Positions 1 through 7,842 of a stretch of 18,392 nt of DNA are shown piece by piece. The number at the start of each line of letters is the position of its first letter. Positions within the stretch are counted from its first letter, which is position 1. The notes beneath the pieces were generated by a model. It saw only the letters and a program-made list of their open reading frames with translations. It made no database searches and was not told the DNA's origin. This stretch comes from an uncultured Eubacteriales bacterium (GTDB lineage Bacteria > Bacillota > Clostridia > Peptostreptococcales > Anaerovoracaceae), in contig URWB01000037.1 of assembly GCA_900551415.1 (NCBI GenBank), positions 1 through 18,392 on the forward strand. Direction: 5' to 3'. The position numbers and the translations under genes are program-made.

Positions 1-54
1 ACCGGCGACCTGCTGATTACGAATCAGCTGCTCTACCGACTGAGCCACGGTAGC
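1..54 (-). tRNA. tRNA-Thr (anticodon CGT), 3' part outside the window
   Basis: Read on the minus strand, the sequence from 54 downward starts with acceptor strand GCTACCG. It continues with a D-arm (GCTC / GAGC around AGTCGGTA) and an anticodon arm with stem GCTGA / TCAGC and loop TTCGTAA. The anticodon is CGT (complement of bases 19-21), which reads the threonine codon ACG. The variable region and the start of the T-arm (GGTCGCCGGT) follow, and the window edge cuts the gene before the T-loop and acceptor 3' strand. The fold is clear and the identity follows from the anticodon. Confidence 0.93.
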
Positions 55-96
55 ATATAGAAATTCGAAAATTCTTTTCGAACGACTGCAAGAAAC

Positions 97-125
97 ATTA
101 TACTACATAATGAAAAAAATTGCTA
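97..125 (-). promoter_or_regulatory. Promoter of the tRNA-Thr gene
   Basis: On the minus strand a perfect -10 box TATAAT (102-97) lies 17 bases downstream of a weak -35 box TAGCAA (125-120). It is about 43 bases upstream of the tRNA 5' end. The consensus -10 and spacing support a sigma-A promoter. The -35 matches the consensus poorly. Confidence 0.6.
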
Positions 126-147
126 CTACTTTTTTTGAATTTATGAT
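120..147 (+). promoter_or_regulatory. Candidate sigma-A promoter for tgt-rlmD
   Basis: TTGCTA (120-125) is followed after 16 bases by TATGAT (142-147). The -35 uses the same six base pairs as the -35 proposed for the divergent tRNA promoter, so the two promoters would compete for, or share, the site. The predicted transcript start is near 154, leaving a leader of about 100 bases before tgt. Confidence 0.5.
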
Positions 148-164
148 AAAATATTTAAGATATC

Positions 165-203
165 TTTTGCAGCGCTGCCATCAATGGGAGCTTGCCTGCA
201 AAA
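165..203 (+). repeat. Inverted repeat in the tgt leader
   Basis: TTTTGCAG (165-172) pairs perfectly with CTGCAAAA (196-203). Inside it overlaps a 10-base palindrome GCAGCGCTGC (169-178). In RNA this gives an 8-bp hairpin in the 5' leader of tgt, followed by an A-run rather than a U-run, so it is not a terminator for tgt-sense transcription. Its role is unknown. Confidence 0.45.
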
Positions 204-254
204 AAAAGAACTATGACTATGAAGGAGGGTGCCCGCGGAATCATAGGGCACGAA

Positions 255-1382
255 ATGAAGATGAAACATGCAATCAGTTTTGAACTGCTTAAGACCGATC
301 CTCGTACGCGCGCGCGGCGCGGCGTGATCCATACGCCGCACGGCGATATCCAGACGCCGGTTTTCATGCCGGTCGGCACACAGGCTACGGTTAAGGCGAT
401 GCGGCCGGAGGAAGTCAAGGAGATGGGCGCGGAAATTATTTTATCCAACACCTATCACTTGTATCTGCGTCCGGGCCATGAAATCGTCAGAGAGGCGGGC
501 GGTCTGCATAAATTTATGAACTGGGACAGAGCTATTCTGACAGACAGCGGCGGGTTTCAGGTGTTTTCCTTAGGCAAACTGCGTAAGATCACCGAGGAGG
601 GCGTCCGCTTTCGTTCGCATATCGACGGTTCAGCGCATATGATCTCTCCGGAAAAGTCCATGGAGATCCAAAACGCACTCGGCGCGGACATTATCATGGC
701 GTTCGACGAATGCGCGCCGTATCCGGCGGATCGCCGCTACGTCAAGGATTCTCTGCAGAGGACGACGCGGTGGCTCAAACGCTGCAAGGACTATCATCAG
801 GACTGGGAGCGGCAGTCACTGTTCGGCATCATGCAGGGCGGCTTCTATAAGGATCTGCGCAAGGAAAGCGCGGCCGCGATCGTAGATCTGGATCTTCCGG
901 GCTACTCGATCGGCGGACTTTCGGTCGGAGAACCAAAGGAACTGTTTCTCGATATGTTGGATGACTGCGTGGAGCTTTTGCCAAAGGAAAAACCGCGCTA
1001 CAATATGGGCGTTGGAAGTCCTGACTATCTGTTTGAGAGCGTGGAACGCGGCATCGATATGGCGGACTGCGTCCTGCCGACCCGTATTGCAAGACATGGC
1101 TTGGCGATGACTTCCCATGGTCGTGTGAACATCAAGAACGCGAAGTATGAGCGTGACTGGGAGCCGCTGGATTCGGAATGTGATTGCTACACCTGCCGCA
1201 ACTATTCCAAGGCATACCTCCGGCATTTGTATAAGGCGGACGAGATGCTTTCGGCGATGCTGCTGTCCAATCACAACCTGTATTTCCTCGTCAATCTGAT
1301 GAAAAATATCCGCATGGCGATCGAAGAAGATCGATTCCTCGAATACAAAAAGGAGTTTTATGATAAATATGGAAGATTTTAA
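255..1382 (+). CDS. tgt: Queuine tRNA-ribosyltransferase (tRNA-guanine transglycosylase)
   Basis: This enzyme swaps guanine-34 of tRNAs with GUN anticodons for the queuosine precursor preQ1. The 375-residue product matches the family in length. Visible signatures are DSGGFQVFSL with the conserved Asp97, GGLSVGEPKE (220-229), and DCVLPTR, whose Asp271 corresponds to the catalytic nucleophile. The zinc site is Cys309, Cys311, Cys314 and His340 (CDCYTC...SNH). The reading frame is open back to 192, but those extra 21 residues look non-coding. The ATG at 255 has a modest AGGG (245-248) six bases upstream, and the protein then begins close to the usual family start. A stronger AAGGAGGG at 221-228 has no start codon at normal spacing. 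The gene overlaps rlmD by 23 bases. No queA or preQ1 transport gene is visible in the window. Confidence 0.95.
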   Translation: MKMKHAISFELLKTDPRTRARRGVIHTPHGDIQTPVFMPVGTQATVKAMRPEEVKEMGAEIILSNTYHLYLRPGHEIVREAGGLHKFMNWDRAILTDSGGFQVFSLGKLRKITEEGVRFRSHIDGSAHMISPEKSMEIQNALGADIIMAFDECAPYPADRRYVKDSLQRTTRWLKRCKDYHQDWERQSLFGIMQGGFYKDLRKESAAAIVDLDLPGYSIGGLSVGEPKELFLDMLDDCVELLPKEKPRYNMGVGSPDYLFESVERGIDMADCVLPTRIARHGLAMTSHGRVNIKNAKYERDWEPLDSECDCYTCRNYSKAYLRHLYKADEMLSAMLLSNHNLYFLVNLMKNIRMAIEEDRFLEYKKEFYDKYGRF

Positions 1383-2556
1383 GGGAATGAGACCGGTCTG
1401 TCCGCACAGCGCGTACTGCGGCGGCTGTATTTATCAGGGCGTGCCTTACGAGCAGCAGCTTGCGGAAAAGGAACGCGAGGTTCATCGTCTGCTTGAGGAA
1501 AAGAACGTGCATCCTGTGCGTATCGACGCGATTGTGGGTTGTCCGACGCCTTACGCCTATCGTAACAAAATGGAATATACCTTCGGAGATTTTGTGAAGG
1601 ACGGGCCGCTGGCGCTCGGTATGCACCGCAAAAAGAATTTCATGTCGATCGTGACGGTGGACGAATGCCAGCTGGTGCATCCGGATTTTAATACGGTACT
1701 GAAAGCGGTGCTGCAATTCTGCGAGGAACGCGGTTATGCGTTCTACCACAAAAAGAGCCACAAGGGTCTGCTGCGCAATCTGATCCTGCGCCGCGGCGTG
1801 CGGACCGGAGAGCTGCTGGTCAACATCGTGACATCGTCGGAGGAAGGCTTTGATGAAGCTGCTTTTGTGGATATGATTAAGGCACTTCCGCTGGCGCATC
1901 AGGTGGTCGGCGTGCTGCGCACGATGAACGACAGTCTGGCGGACGCGGTCATCTGCGAGGAACTGCGCGTGCTTTGGGGTTGCGACTACTATATGGAAAA
2001 GATCTTGCATCTCGACTTCAAGGTCAGCGCGTTTTCATTCTTCCAGACGAATGTGGAGGCGGCGGAACGTCTGTACAGCGAGGCGTTGGCGCTGGTTCCG
2101 TCATTCGAGGGCAAATCCGCCTTCGACCTTTACTGCGGTACCGGTACGATCAGCCAGATCCTCGCGCTCAAGGCCAAAGAGGTGCTGGGTATCGAGCTGG
2201 TAGAAGAAGCCGTTGCGGCGGCGAAACAGAACGCGGCGCTCAATGGTCTGACAAATTGTGATTTTCTGGCGGGCGATGTCTTTGAGGCACTCAGAAACGT
2301 GGAACAGAAACCGGATGTGATCGTTGTTGACCCGCCGCGTGTCGGCATCCAGCCAAAAGCACTGGACAAGATCATTTCCTATGGCGTGCCGGAGATCGTC
2401 TACGTTTCCTGCAACCCGAAGACCCTGGCGCAGAACCTGATGTATTTCGCATACTACGGCTACCAATGCGTTTATCTGAAACCGTTTGATAATTTCCCGA
2501 TGACGAAGCATACGGAGTGCGTAGTTCTTCTATCAAAAATGGATCCTAACAAGTAA
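1360..2556 (+). CDS. rlmD: RlmD/TrmA-family 23S rRNA (uracil-5-)-methyltransferase, without TRAM domain
   Basis: This is a class I SAM-dependent RNA m5U methyltransferase of the RumA/RlmD/RlmCD group. The 398-residue protein starts almost at once with an iron-sulfur cluster motif: Cys14, Cys20, Cys23 and a distal Cys103, which matches the CX5CX2C...C pattern of RumA. The SAM-binding segment is FDLYCGTGTIS (255-265), followed by VDPPR (323-327). The nucleophile is Cys351 in YVSCNP, and Glu386 in HTECV is the likely base. Family members usually carry an N-terminal TRAM RNA-binding domain and are about 430-455 residues long; that domain is missing here. The ATG at 1360 follows AGGAG at 1351-1355. 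A second ATG at 1369 (Met4) is possible. The exact target uridine (747 or 1939 type) cannot be read from the sequence. Confidence 0.9.
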   Translation: MINMEDFKGMRPVCPHSAYCGGCIYQGVPYEQQLAEKEREVHRLLEEKNVHPVRIDAIVGCPTPYAYRNKMEYTFGDFVKDGPLALGMHRKKNFMSIVTVDECQLVHPDFNTVLKAVLQFCEERGYAFYHKKSHKGLLRNLILRRGVRTGELLVNIVTSSEEGFDEAAFVDMIKALPLAHQVVGVLRTMNDSLADAVICEELRVLWGCDYYMEKILHLDFKVSAFSFFQTNVEAAERLYSEALALVPSFEGKSAFDLYCGTGTISQILALKAKEVLGIELVEEAVAAAKQNAALNGLTNCDFLAGDVFEALRNVEQKPDVIVVDPPRVGIQPKALDKIISYGVPEIVYVSCNPKTLAQNLMYFAYYGYQCVYLKPFDNFPMTKHTECVVLLSKMDPNK

Positions 2557-2557
2557 A

Positions 2558-2780
2558 TATGGTGTAGAAAACAAAGGACTTTCTCAAAAACTATCGTTAA
2601 AAGATATATGTAGTCTTGGTCCTATGCCCATGGTTCACAGGGGAATATATCCCCAGAAACACCTGCCGTTTTATCCTCTTTGAAAAACGCTATATGATAA
2701 TCTTCCAGATAATAGACGATATAGTTTACGCAGATTATGTGGTGGATTGCAGGCAGGATTACAGTTGGCTTATCAGGTAA
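2558..2780 (+). pseudogene. Decayed RelE/ParE-family toxin remnant
   Basis: Two overlapping frames together resemble the C-terminal half of a RelE/ParE ribonuclease or gyrase-toxin fold. Frame one (from about 2585) reads LKDICSLGPMPMVHRGIYP, like the helix and SL..MP.xHP segment that precedes the core strands. Frame two (2652-2780) reads CRFILFEKRYMIIFQI, then VVDCRQDYSWLIR and a stop, like the family's YR-IL---Y-I-Y-I and D-R-DY--L ending. A shift of frame near 2640-2655 is needed to join them. No start codon, no N-terminal half and no antitoxin gene are present. It therefore looks like a relic of a toxin-antitoxin module left after rlmD. The family call rests on pattern recognition of a short segment. 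Confidence 0.5.
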
Positions 2781-2800
2781 AAAAATAAACAGAGCAAAAT

Positions 2801-2829
2801 CGTCACTTCCAAAGAGGTGGCGGTTTTTT
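2801..2829 (+). terminator. Rho-independent terminator
   Basis: An 8-bp stem (CGTCACTT 2801-2808 with AGGTGGCG 2815-2822, two G-U pairs) and a 6-base loop are followed by six T's (2824-2829). It lies after the toxin remnant and would end transcripts from tgt-rlmD. Confidence 0.75.
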
Positions 2830-2853
2830 ATGACTTCTACCGCACGGGCGAGG

Positions 2854-2896
2854 AAACTGCCTCTTGACGGCAACCGCCAGGCAGGATGCAGTTTTT
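2854..2896 (+). terminator. Second, weaker terminator-like hairpin
   Basis: AAACTGC (2854-2860) pairs with GCAGTTT (2888-2894), and the alternative inner pair CTGCCT / AGGCAG shares part of it. T's at 2892-2896 end the structure. It may be a back-up terminator between rlmD and the kor operon. The alternative pairing lowers confidence. Confidence 0.4.
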
Positions 2897-2959
2897 GTAC
2901 AAAAAAAGAATTGAATTATTGTCTAAATGTTTGAAAAAAGTCCTTTTTTGGAGAAAACC

Positions 2960-2987
2960 TTGCATACGAAATCAGTTGTGATATGAT
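2960..2987 (+). promoter_or_regulatory. Sigma-A promoter of the korDABC operon
   Basis: TTGCAT (2960-2965) is followed after 16 bases by TATGAT (2982-2987). The korD ribosome binding site AGGTGAT (3018-3024) lies about 30 bases downstream. Just upstream of the -35 is an A-rich/T-rich inverted repeat (AAAAAAG and CTTTTTT, 2934-2949). Confidence 0.7.
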
Positions 2988-3029
2988 TGCTTTATTAAAA
3001 TGAAATGACTCTGTATGAGGTGATGCAAA

Positions 3030-3227
3030 ATGGAAAACAAACGATTAGTCATCAATCCGAAATGGTGCAAAGGCTGCGGTATCTGCGCGGCATTTTGTCC
3101 GAAAAATGTGCTTGAAATCGTCCACGAAAAGGTCAAAATCAAAGACGAAGCAGCCTGTATCAAATGCGGGCTTTGCGAACTGCGCTGTCCGGATTATGCG
3201 ATATATATCGAGAAGGAGGAAGCGTAA
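3030..3227 (+). CDS. korD: 2-oxoacid:ferredoxin oxidoreductase, delta (ferredoxin) subunit
   Basis: This 65-residue protein is almost entirely two [4Fe-4S] ferredoxin motifs: CKGCGICAAFCP (13-24) and CIKCGLCELRCP (43-54). It would pass electrons between the TPP/iron-sulfur core of the oxidoreductase and soluble ferredoxin. It is the first gene of a four-gene operon. The ATG follows AGGTGAT by five bases. Its TAA overlaps the ATG of the alpha subunit gene by one base. Small separate delta subunits are usual in four-subunit (KOR/POR/VOR) enzymes of anaerobes. Confidence 0.9.
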   Translation: MENKRLVINPKWCKGCGICAAFCPKNVLEIVHEKVKIKDEAACIKCGLCELRCPDYAIYIEKEEA

Positions 3228-4372
3228 TGGAAAAGAGATTTCAACTGCTGCAGGGAAATGAAGCCTGCGTCGAAGGCGCTATCGCGGCAGGCATGCGGTT
3301 TTATGCAGGATACCCGATTACCCCTTCGACTGAGATCGCAGAGCGAAGCGCGGTCAGACTGCCACAGGTCGGCGGTAAATTTATCCAGATGGAGGATGAG
3401 ATCGGAGGGATCGCGGCGGCACTCGGCGCGTCCGTTGCCGGACTCAAAGCCATGACGGCGACCTCCGGTCCCGGATTTTCGCTCAAACAGGAAAACATCG
3501 GCTATGCGGCGATCGCGGAAATCCCGATCGTGGTCGTGGACGTTCAGCGAGAGGGACCTTCCACAGGACTTCCGACTTCGCCGTCACAAGGAGATCTGAT
3601 GCAGTCCAAATGGGGCACGCACGGCGACCATCCGGTCATCGTGATTTCCCCATCGTCGGTGCAGGAATGCTATAACGAAATTGTTCGCGCCTTCAATATG
3701 GCGGAACGCTTCCGCGTACCGGTTATTTTCCTGATGGATGAAATCATCGGACATCTCAGGGAGGGTTGCGAGCTGATTCCGACAGAGGAACTGGAGATCC
3801 AAAACCGGCGTATCGACCGTGAGTTCAACGGCACACTGGCTTACGCGGTACAAGAGGGAAACTATGTACCGGAATACGCGCCGTTCGGCGAGGGCGACCA
3901 CTTCAACGTCACCGGTCTGTTCCATGATCTGGACGGCTTTCCGACCAATGATAACAATATGACGCAGTCACAGGAGAGAAGACTTTTGGATAAGATACGT
4001 TTCAGAAGAGACCGTATCGAAAAATGGGAAGAAACGGACTGCGACGAGTGTGAAACGCTGATCATTTGCTATGGCGGTACGGCGAGAGCGGTTGCCGGCG
4101 CTGTCGAAGAATCCAAAAAGACAGATTTTTTAAGAGTCGGTGTCTTCCGCCCGATTACAGTTTGGCCATTCCCGGACAGAGCGCTGCTCAAGATCATTCG
4201 TGATAATAAGCATCTCAGACAAATCGTCGTCTGCGAACACAACGACGGCCAAATGCTGCTGGAGGTGCAGCGGGTCGTAGAAGGCAGAGTGCCTGTCGAT
4301 TTCCTCGGGAAAATCGATGGTACGACCATCACGCCGACAGAAATTCTTGCAAAAATCAAGGAGGTGTATTAA
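3227..4372 (+). CDS. korA: 2-oxoacid:ferredoxin oxidoreductase, alpha subunit
   Basis: The alpha subunit forms the substrate-binding part of an oxygen-sensitive enzyme interconverting a 2-oxoacid, CoA and oxidised ferredoxin with acyl-CoA, CO2 and reduced ferredoxin. The 381-residue product shows YPITPSTE (29-36) near the N terminus, EDEIGGIAAALGAS (56-69), TSGPGFSLKQE (79-89) and REGPSTGLPT (108-117), all typical of KorA/OorA-type proteins. The frame is open back to 3164, but that part overlaps korD. The ATG at 3227 sits after AAGGAGGA (3213-3220), so it is the start. The GPSTGLPT motif and overall length favour 2-oxoglutarate (KOR) over pyruvate enzymes, but related enzymes for branched-chain 2-oxoacids share it. 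Confidence 0.9.
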   Translation: MEKRFQLLQGNEACVEGAIAAGMRFYAGYPITPSTEIAERSAVRLPQVGGKFIQMEDEIGGIAAALGASVAGLKAMTATSGPGFSLKQENIGYAAIAEIPIVVVDVQREGPSTGLPTSPSQGDLMQSKWGTHGDHPVIVISPSSVQECYNEIVRAFNMAERFRVPVIFLMDEIIGHLREGCELIPTEELEIQNRRIDREFNGTLAYAVQEGNYVPEYAPFGEGDHFNVTGLFHDLDGFPTNDNNMTQSQERRLLDKIRFRRDRIEKWEETDCDECETLIICYGGTARAVAGAVEESKKTDFLRVGVFRPITVWPFPDRALLKIIRDNKHLRQIVVCEHNDGQMLLEVQRVVEGRVPVDFLGKIDGTTITPTEILAKIKEVY

Positions 4373-4373
4373 T

Positions 4374-5198
4374 ATGCCGAGTCAATTGATTGAAAAAACA
4401 ATGCGTGTAAATCGTCTGCCACACATTTGGTGCCCGGGCTGCGGACACGGTATTCTGATGCGTGACGTCGCGCAGGCGATTGAAAACTGCGAGTTGGATC
4501 CGGATAAGGTCGTGATTGTTTCTGGTATCGGCTGTTCCTCCAGAGCTGCGGGCTATATGAACTACAACACCTTACATACCACCCACGGCAGAGCAATCGC
4601 GTTTGCGACCGGTGTGAAGCTTGCAAATCCGGAGCTGCACGTGATCGTCATTACCGGTGACGGTGACGCGACTGCGATCGGCGGCAACCATCTGATTCAC
4701 GCGTGCAGAAGGAACATCGACCTGACCGTCGTGGTATTCAATAATAACATCTACGGTATGACCGGCGGACAGTATTCTCCGACCACGCCGCACGGTGAAA
4801 AAGGAACGACCGCACCTTACGGCAATATCGACTATAACTTTGACATTCCGAAGCTGGCGGAGGCTGCAGGTGCGACCTATACCGCCAGAGGCAGTGCCTT
4901 CCATGTGCCGCAGATGATACGCTTAATCGAAAACGGCATCAAGCATAAGGGCTTCTCCGTGATCGAGGGTCTGAGCGTCTGCCCGACCTATTACGGGCGT
5001 AAGAATAAAAAAGGCAGCGCAGTCGATATGTACAACTGGCAGAAGGATCACTGTATCGATATCGCCAAGGCAGCGAAGATGACACCGGAGGAACTCGAAG
5101 GCAAAGTTATCATCGGTGAAATGTCCCGCTGTGAAAAACTGGAATATACAGACATGTACATGGAGATTATCCACAAATGCGGAGGTGACAAGGAATGA
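4374..5198 (+). CDS. korB: 2-oxoacid:ferredoxin oxidoreductase, beta (TPP-binding) subunit
   Basis: This subunit binds thiamine diphosphate, Mg2+ and a [4Fe-4S] cluster. Of its 274 residues, Cys20 and Cys23 (WCPGCG), Cys54 (GIGCSSR) and Cys203 (LSVCPT) match the four cluster ligands known for archaeal OFOR beta subunits. The TPP/Mg motif is GDGDATAIGGNH (95-106) with NNNIYGMTGGQ (123-133). The start at ATG 4374 follows GGAGGTG at 4360-4366, one base after the korA stop. The reading frame continues upstream to 4317, overlapping korA; that extension is rejected. The 4-base overlap ATGA with korC indicates translational coupling. Confidence 0.92.
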   Translation: MPSQLIEKTMRVNRLPHIWCPGCGHGILMRDVAQAIENCELDPDKVVIVSGIGCSSRAAGYMNYNTLHTTHGRAIAFATGVKLANPELHVIVITGDGDATAIGGNHLIHACRRNIDLTVVVFNNNIYGMTGGQYSPTTPHGEKGTTAPYGNIDYNFDIPKLAEAAGATYTARGSAFHVPQMIRLIENGIKHKGFSVIEGLSVCPTYYGRKNKKGSAVDMYNWQKDHCIDIAKAAKMTPEELEGKVIIGEMSRCEKLEYTDMYMEIIHKCGGDKE

Positions 5199-5752
5199 AA
5201 AAGGCAGAATTGAGATTTACAGGCTCCGGCGGACAGGGAGTCATCATGGCGACGATCATTCTGGCAGAGGCAGCTTACGCGGATAAGTTGCAGGCGGTGC
5301 AGTCGCAGTCTTACGGACCGGAGGCCAGAGGCGGCCTCTGCAAAGCAGAGTGTATTATCGATGAGAATCCAATCGCTTACACCAAGGTGGTACGGCCGAA
5401 TCTGCTGCTTTCTCTGACGCAGGCATCTCTGGATAAATATGTCGGTACGCTGCAGGAACACGCAATTGTCGTGGTGGACAGCGGCATAACTGTGCCGGAG
5501 GAGGTCAAAGCGCATCATCAGGTGATCAGCCTGCCGATTCTGAACTCCGCGGTCGAGGTCATCAAGAATCCGATGGCGGCCAATATCATTTCGGTCGGTG
5601 CGGTCAATGAGATCATGCAGATCGCGTCCGAAGCCTCGCTGGAAGAAGCGGTCCTCAACCATATCCCGAAAGGGACCGAAGAAAAGAACATCAAGGCGCT
5701 GCATCTGGGCGAAAAGATGGCAAAAGAAGCCTTGGAGGAGCAGGCTTCCTGA
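5195..5752 (+). CDS. korC: 2-oxoacid:ferredoxin oxidoreductase, gamma subunit
   Basis: The 185-residue gamma subunit has the glycine-rich N-terminal motif GSGGQGV (10-16) and YGPEARGG (40-47), both diagnostic of this subunit, which takes part in CoA binding and assembly. The gene begins inside the korB stop (ATGA overlap). The ribosome binding site is GGAGGTGACAAGGA, within the korB end. It is the last gene of the operon; a strong terminator follows 33 bases after the stop. Confidence 0.92.
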   Translation: MKKAELRFTGSGGQGVIMATIILAEAAYADKLQAVQSQSYGPEARGGLCKAECIIDENPIAYTKVVRPNLLLSLTQASLDKYVGTLQEHAIVVVDSGITVPEEVKAHHQVISLPILNSAVEVIKNPMAANIISVGAVNEIMQIASEASLEEAVLNHIPKGTEEKNIKALHLGEKMAKEALEEQAS

Positions 5753-5784
5753 AGCATGAAAACAAATAAGATATGACAAATACG

Positions 5785-5819
5785 AAACCCCTGACAGCAA
5801 GGAAGCCGTCAGGGGTTTT
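5785..5819. terminator. Convergent terminator between korC and the TRAP permease gene
   Basis: An 11-bp perfect stem (AAACCCCTGAC 5785-5795, GTCAGGGGTTT 5808-5818) with a 12-base loop. The plus strand reads GGGGTTTT at its end and the minus strand GGGGTTTC, so it is stronger for korC but can serve both convergent operons. Confidence 0.85.
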
Positions 5820-5847
5820 GCCTTTCGTATTAACGTTTCGTTATGTG

Positions 5848-7842
5848 TTACGCGGCTGCGTGTCTGCGTCTCTTGGTGATCTCCTGGAAAGCGCAGATGC
5901 CGAGTACGATGGCGATACCGATCAGGTCGGTGACAGCGCCCGGGTCGATCAGGAGCAGTCCACCGGCGATACTCGCGATGCGCAGCGGCCAGTTCATGTG
6001 GTCAAAGGCATAGCCTCTGAGTCCCGCGGCAACGCCGAAGACGCCGATGAAGGCGGTGCAGATGACCTGTACGCCCTGCAGCGGGCTTGTGAGATCGATC
6101 AGCAGAAGGGCAGGATTCAAACCGAAGCAATATGGTACAATGAAGGCTGCGATTGCCAGCGAGGTCGCGTTGAGCGCGGTCTTCATCGGTCTGGAGCCCG
6201 CGATCGCACTGCCTGCGTAGGCTGCCAGCGCGACCGGTGGTGTGATATCGGCAACGATACCGAAGTAGAATACGAACATGTGCGCACAGAGTACCGGCAT
6301 ATTCATCTGCATCAGGATCGGCGCGCAGGTGGTCGCCATAATGACATAGTTTGCGGTGGTCGGAACGCCCATGCCGAGGATGATGCAGGTCACCATGGTC
6401 AAGAACATCGCGATAAACAAATTGCCGCCCGCCAGTCCGACAATCGCGGAAATCAGTTTGGTGCCGATACCTGTCGTTGTGATGACGCAGGCGATCATAC
6501 CGGCAACCGCGCAAGCGGCGCCTACGGTCAAGGTGCTTTTTGCGGTATCCTGCAGCGCATCAAAGAACTTGCTCGGTGTGATGCGTGTTTCCTTGCGGAA
6601 CAGGCTGACTACGATAGCCAGAAGCGTACCGATGATAGCGGCCATAGCCATGGTCGTCTTGAGAATGAAGATGACCAGTGCGATCAGCGGAACCAGCAGA
6701 TAGCCCTTGGTGAACAGGGTCTGGAAGAACTTCGGCAGATGCTCTTTGGAGAGTCCCTTCAGCCCGGTTTTCTTTGCTTCCAGGTGGACTGCGATGAATA
6801 CACCGGAAAAATACAGGAAGGCCGGGATGATCGCTTTGACCGCAATCGTGCTGTAAGGCGTACTTGCGTATTCTGCCATCAGGAAGGCAGCAGCGCCCAT
6901 AATCGGCGGCATGATCTGTCCGCCGGTAGATGCAGCCGCTTCTACCGCGCCTGCGAATTCCGGTTTGTAACCGGTTCGTTTCATCATTGGAATGGTGATC
7001 GCACCTGTAGTAACGGTATTGCCGACCGAGGAGCCGGAAACCATACCGCAGAGGGCAGAGGAGATGACCGCGACCTTCGCAGGACCGCCGTCAGAACTGC
7101 CCGCGATGGAATTCGCCAGCTCGATGAAGAAGTCCGTGATGCCGGTTTTTCCTAAGAAGCTGCCGAACATAACGAACAGTACAATGAAGGTCGAGCAGGC
7201 CCGGATTGGGGTACCGATGACACCCTCTGTCGTGTAAAAGAGGTTATATACATTCAGAAGCAGTGTCCGCTGGGTCATCGCGTAAATGATGAATACAGAA
7301 GCTACAATGACGATCGGAAAACCGACAGAACGTCTGCAGGCTTCGAGGGTCACCAGGATACCAATAATGCCGAAGATCATTTCAGTGGTACCGATCATGA
7401 TGCCTTGATTGATGATTTTCGTGCAGTTAAAGACGAAATAGAAGTAGGAAACGCCGCCCGCGATCGCCAGCAGCACATCATACCATGGGACGTAGTTCTG
7501 TTTTTTTGCGGCATTCTTTCTGGCCGGGAACAAGAGGAAGATGAATACGACGATGCATCCGACGAAAGAGGCTCTTTCGATTCTTGTTTCCCAGTTGAAG
7601 AGAAAGTTGATCAATACGCAATAGATCGCGAAAGCAACCATTAAGTAACGGATGACGGAGTTCGGAAGTCCGACCCATTTACGGGTATTGGATTCGCGGT
7701 CATATTTTTCCATAACCTCCTGGACTTTGGCTTCCATTTCCTCCATTGTGAGTTCTTCGTCGAACTCAGTCGTGCCGGAAGCGGTTTCAGGTGTAGGGGT
7801 ATCCTGAATCGGTTCTTCTTTTTGTTTTTTCAAAAATGTCAA
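5848..7842 (-). CDS. TRAP transporter permease, fused 4TM/12TM (DctQ-DctM) type
   Basis: This integral membrane protein couples a cation gradient to uptake of a substrate delivered by the TAXI binding protein. The 664-residue product has a charged cytoplasmic N-terminal tail of about 60 residues (acidic, probably helical around 30-52), then hydrophobic helices throughout. TRAP signatures include AVISSALCGMVSGSSVGNT, GGQIMPPIMGAAAFLMAEY and MGVPTTANYV, the last two being the repeated inverted-topology loops. The frame is open to 7956, but that part overlaps the DUF1850 gene. The best start is TTG at 7842, eight bases after AAGGAG (7856-7851). It is the last gene of the SBP-DUF1850-permease operon. 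Substrate is not readable; characterised TAXI systems handle glutamate, glutamine or 2-oxoglutarate-like dicarboxylates. Confidence 0.88.
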   Translation of the reverse strand: MTFLKKQKEEPIQDTPTPETASGTTEFDEELTMEEMEAKVQEVMEKYDRESNTRKWVGLPNSVIRYLMVAFAIYCVLINFLFNWETRIERASFVGCIVVFIFLLFPARKNAAKKQNYVPWYDVLLAIAGGVSYFYFVFNCTKIINQGIMIGTTEMIFGIIGILVTLEACRRSVGFPIVIVASVFIIYAMTQRTLLLNVYNLFYTTEGVIGTPIRACSTFIVLFVMFGSFLGKTGITDFFIELANSIAGSSDGGPAKVAVISSALCGMVSGSSVGNTVTTGAITIPMMKRTGYKPEFAGAVEAAASTGGQIMPPIMGAAAFLMAEYASTPYSTIAVKAIIPAFLYFSGVFIAVHLEAKKTGLKGLSKEHLPKFFQTLFTKGYLLVPLIALVIFILKTTMAMAAIIGTLLAIVVSLFRKETRITPSKFFDALQDTAKSTLTVGAACAVAGMIACVITTTGIGTKLISAIVGLAGGNLFIAMFLTMVTCIILGMGVPTTANYVIMATTCAPILMQMNMPVLCAHMFVFYFGIVADITPPVALAAYAGSAIAGSRPMKTALNATSLAIAAFIVPYCFGLNPALLLIDLTSPLQGVQVICTAFIGVFGVAAGLRGYAFDHMNWPLRIASIAGGLLLIDPGAVTDLIGIAIVLGICAFQEITKRRRHAAA

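Noticed and set aside
148..254. preQ1 riboswitch upstream of tgt
   Set aside because: I looked for the C-rich loop and A-rich tail pseudoknot pattern. The leader has only the 165-203 hairpin and does not fit.
816..1274. A 152-residue minus-strand frame within tgt
   Set aside because: It is a shadow of tgt, whose catalytic and zinc-site residues are intact on the plus strand.
2737..2934. A 65-residue open frame on the plus strand
   Set aside because: It runs through the terminator at 2801-2829 and second hairpin, lacks a ribosome binding site, and overlaps the toxin remnant in another frame.
5773..7155. A 460-residue open frame on the plus strand
   Set aside because: It is antisense to the TRAP permease gene, has a low-complexity Asp/Arg/Gly composition, and lies beyond the korC terminator. 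The minus-strand protein has clear family motifs.
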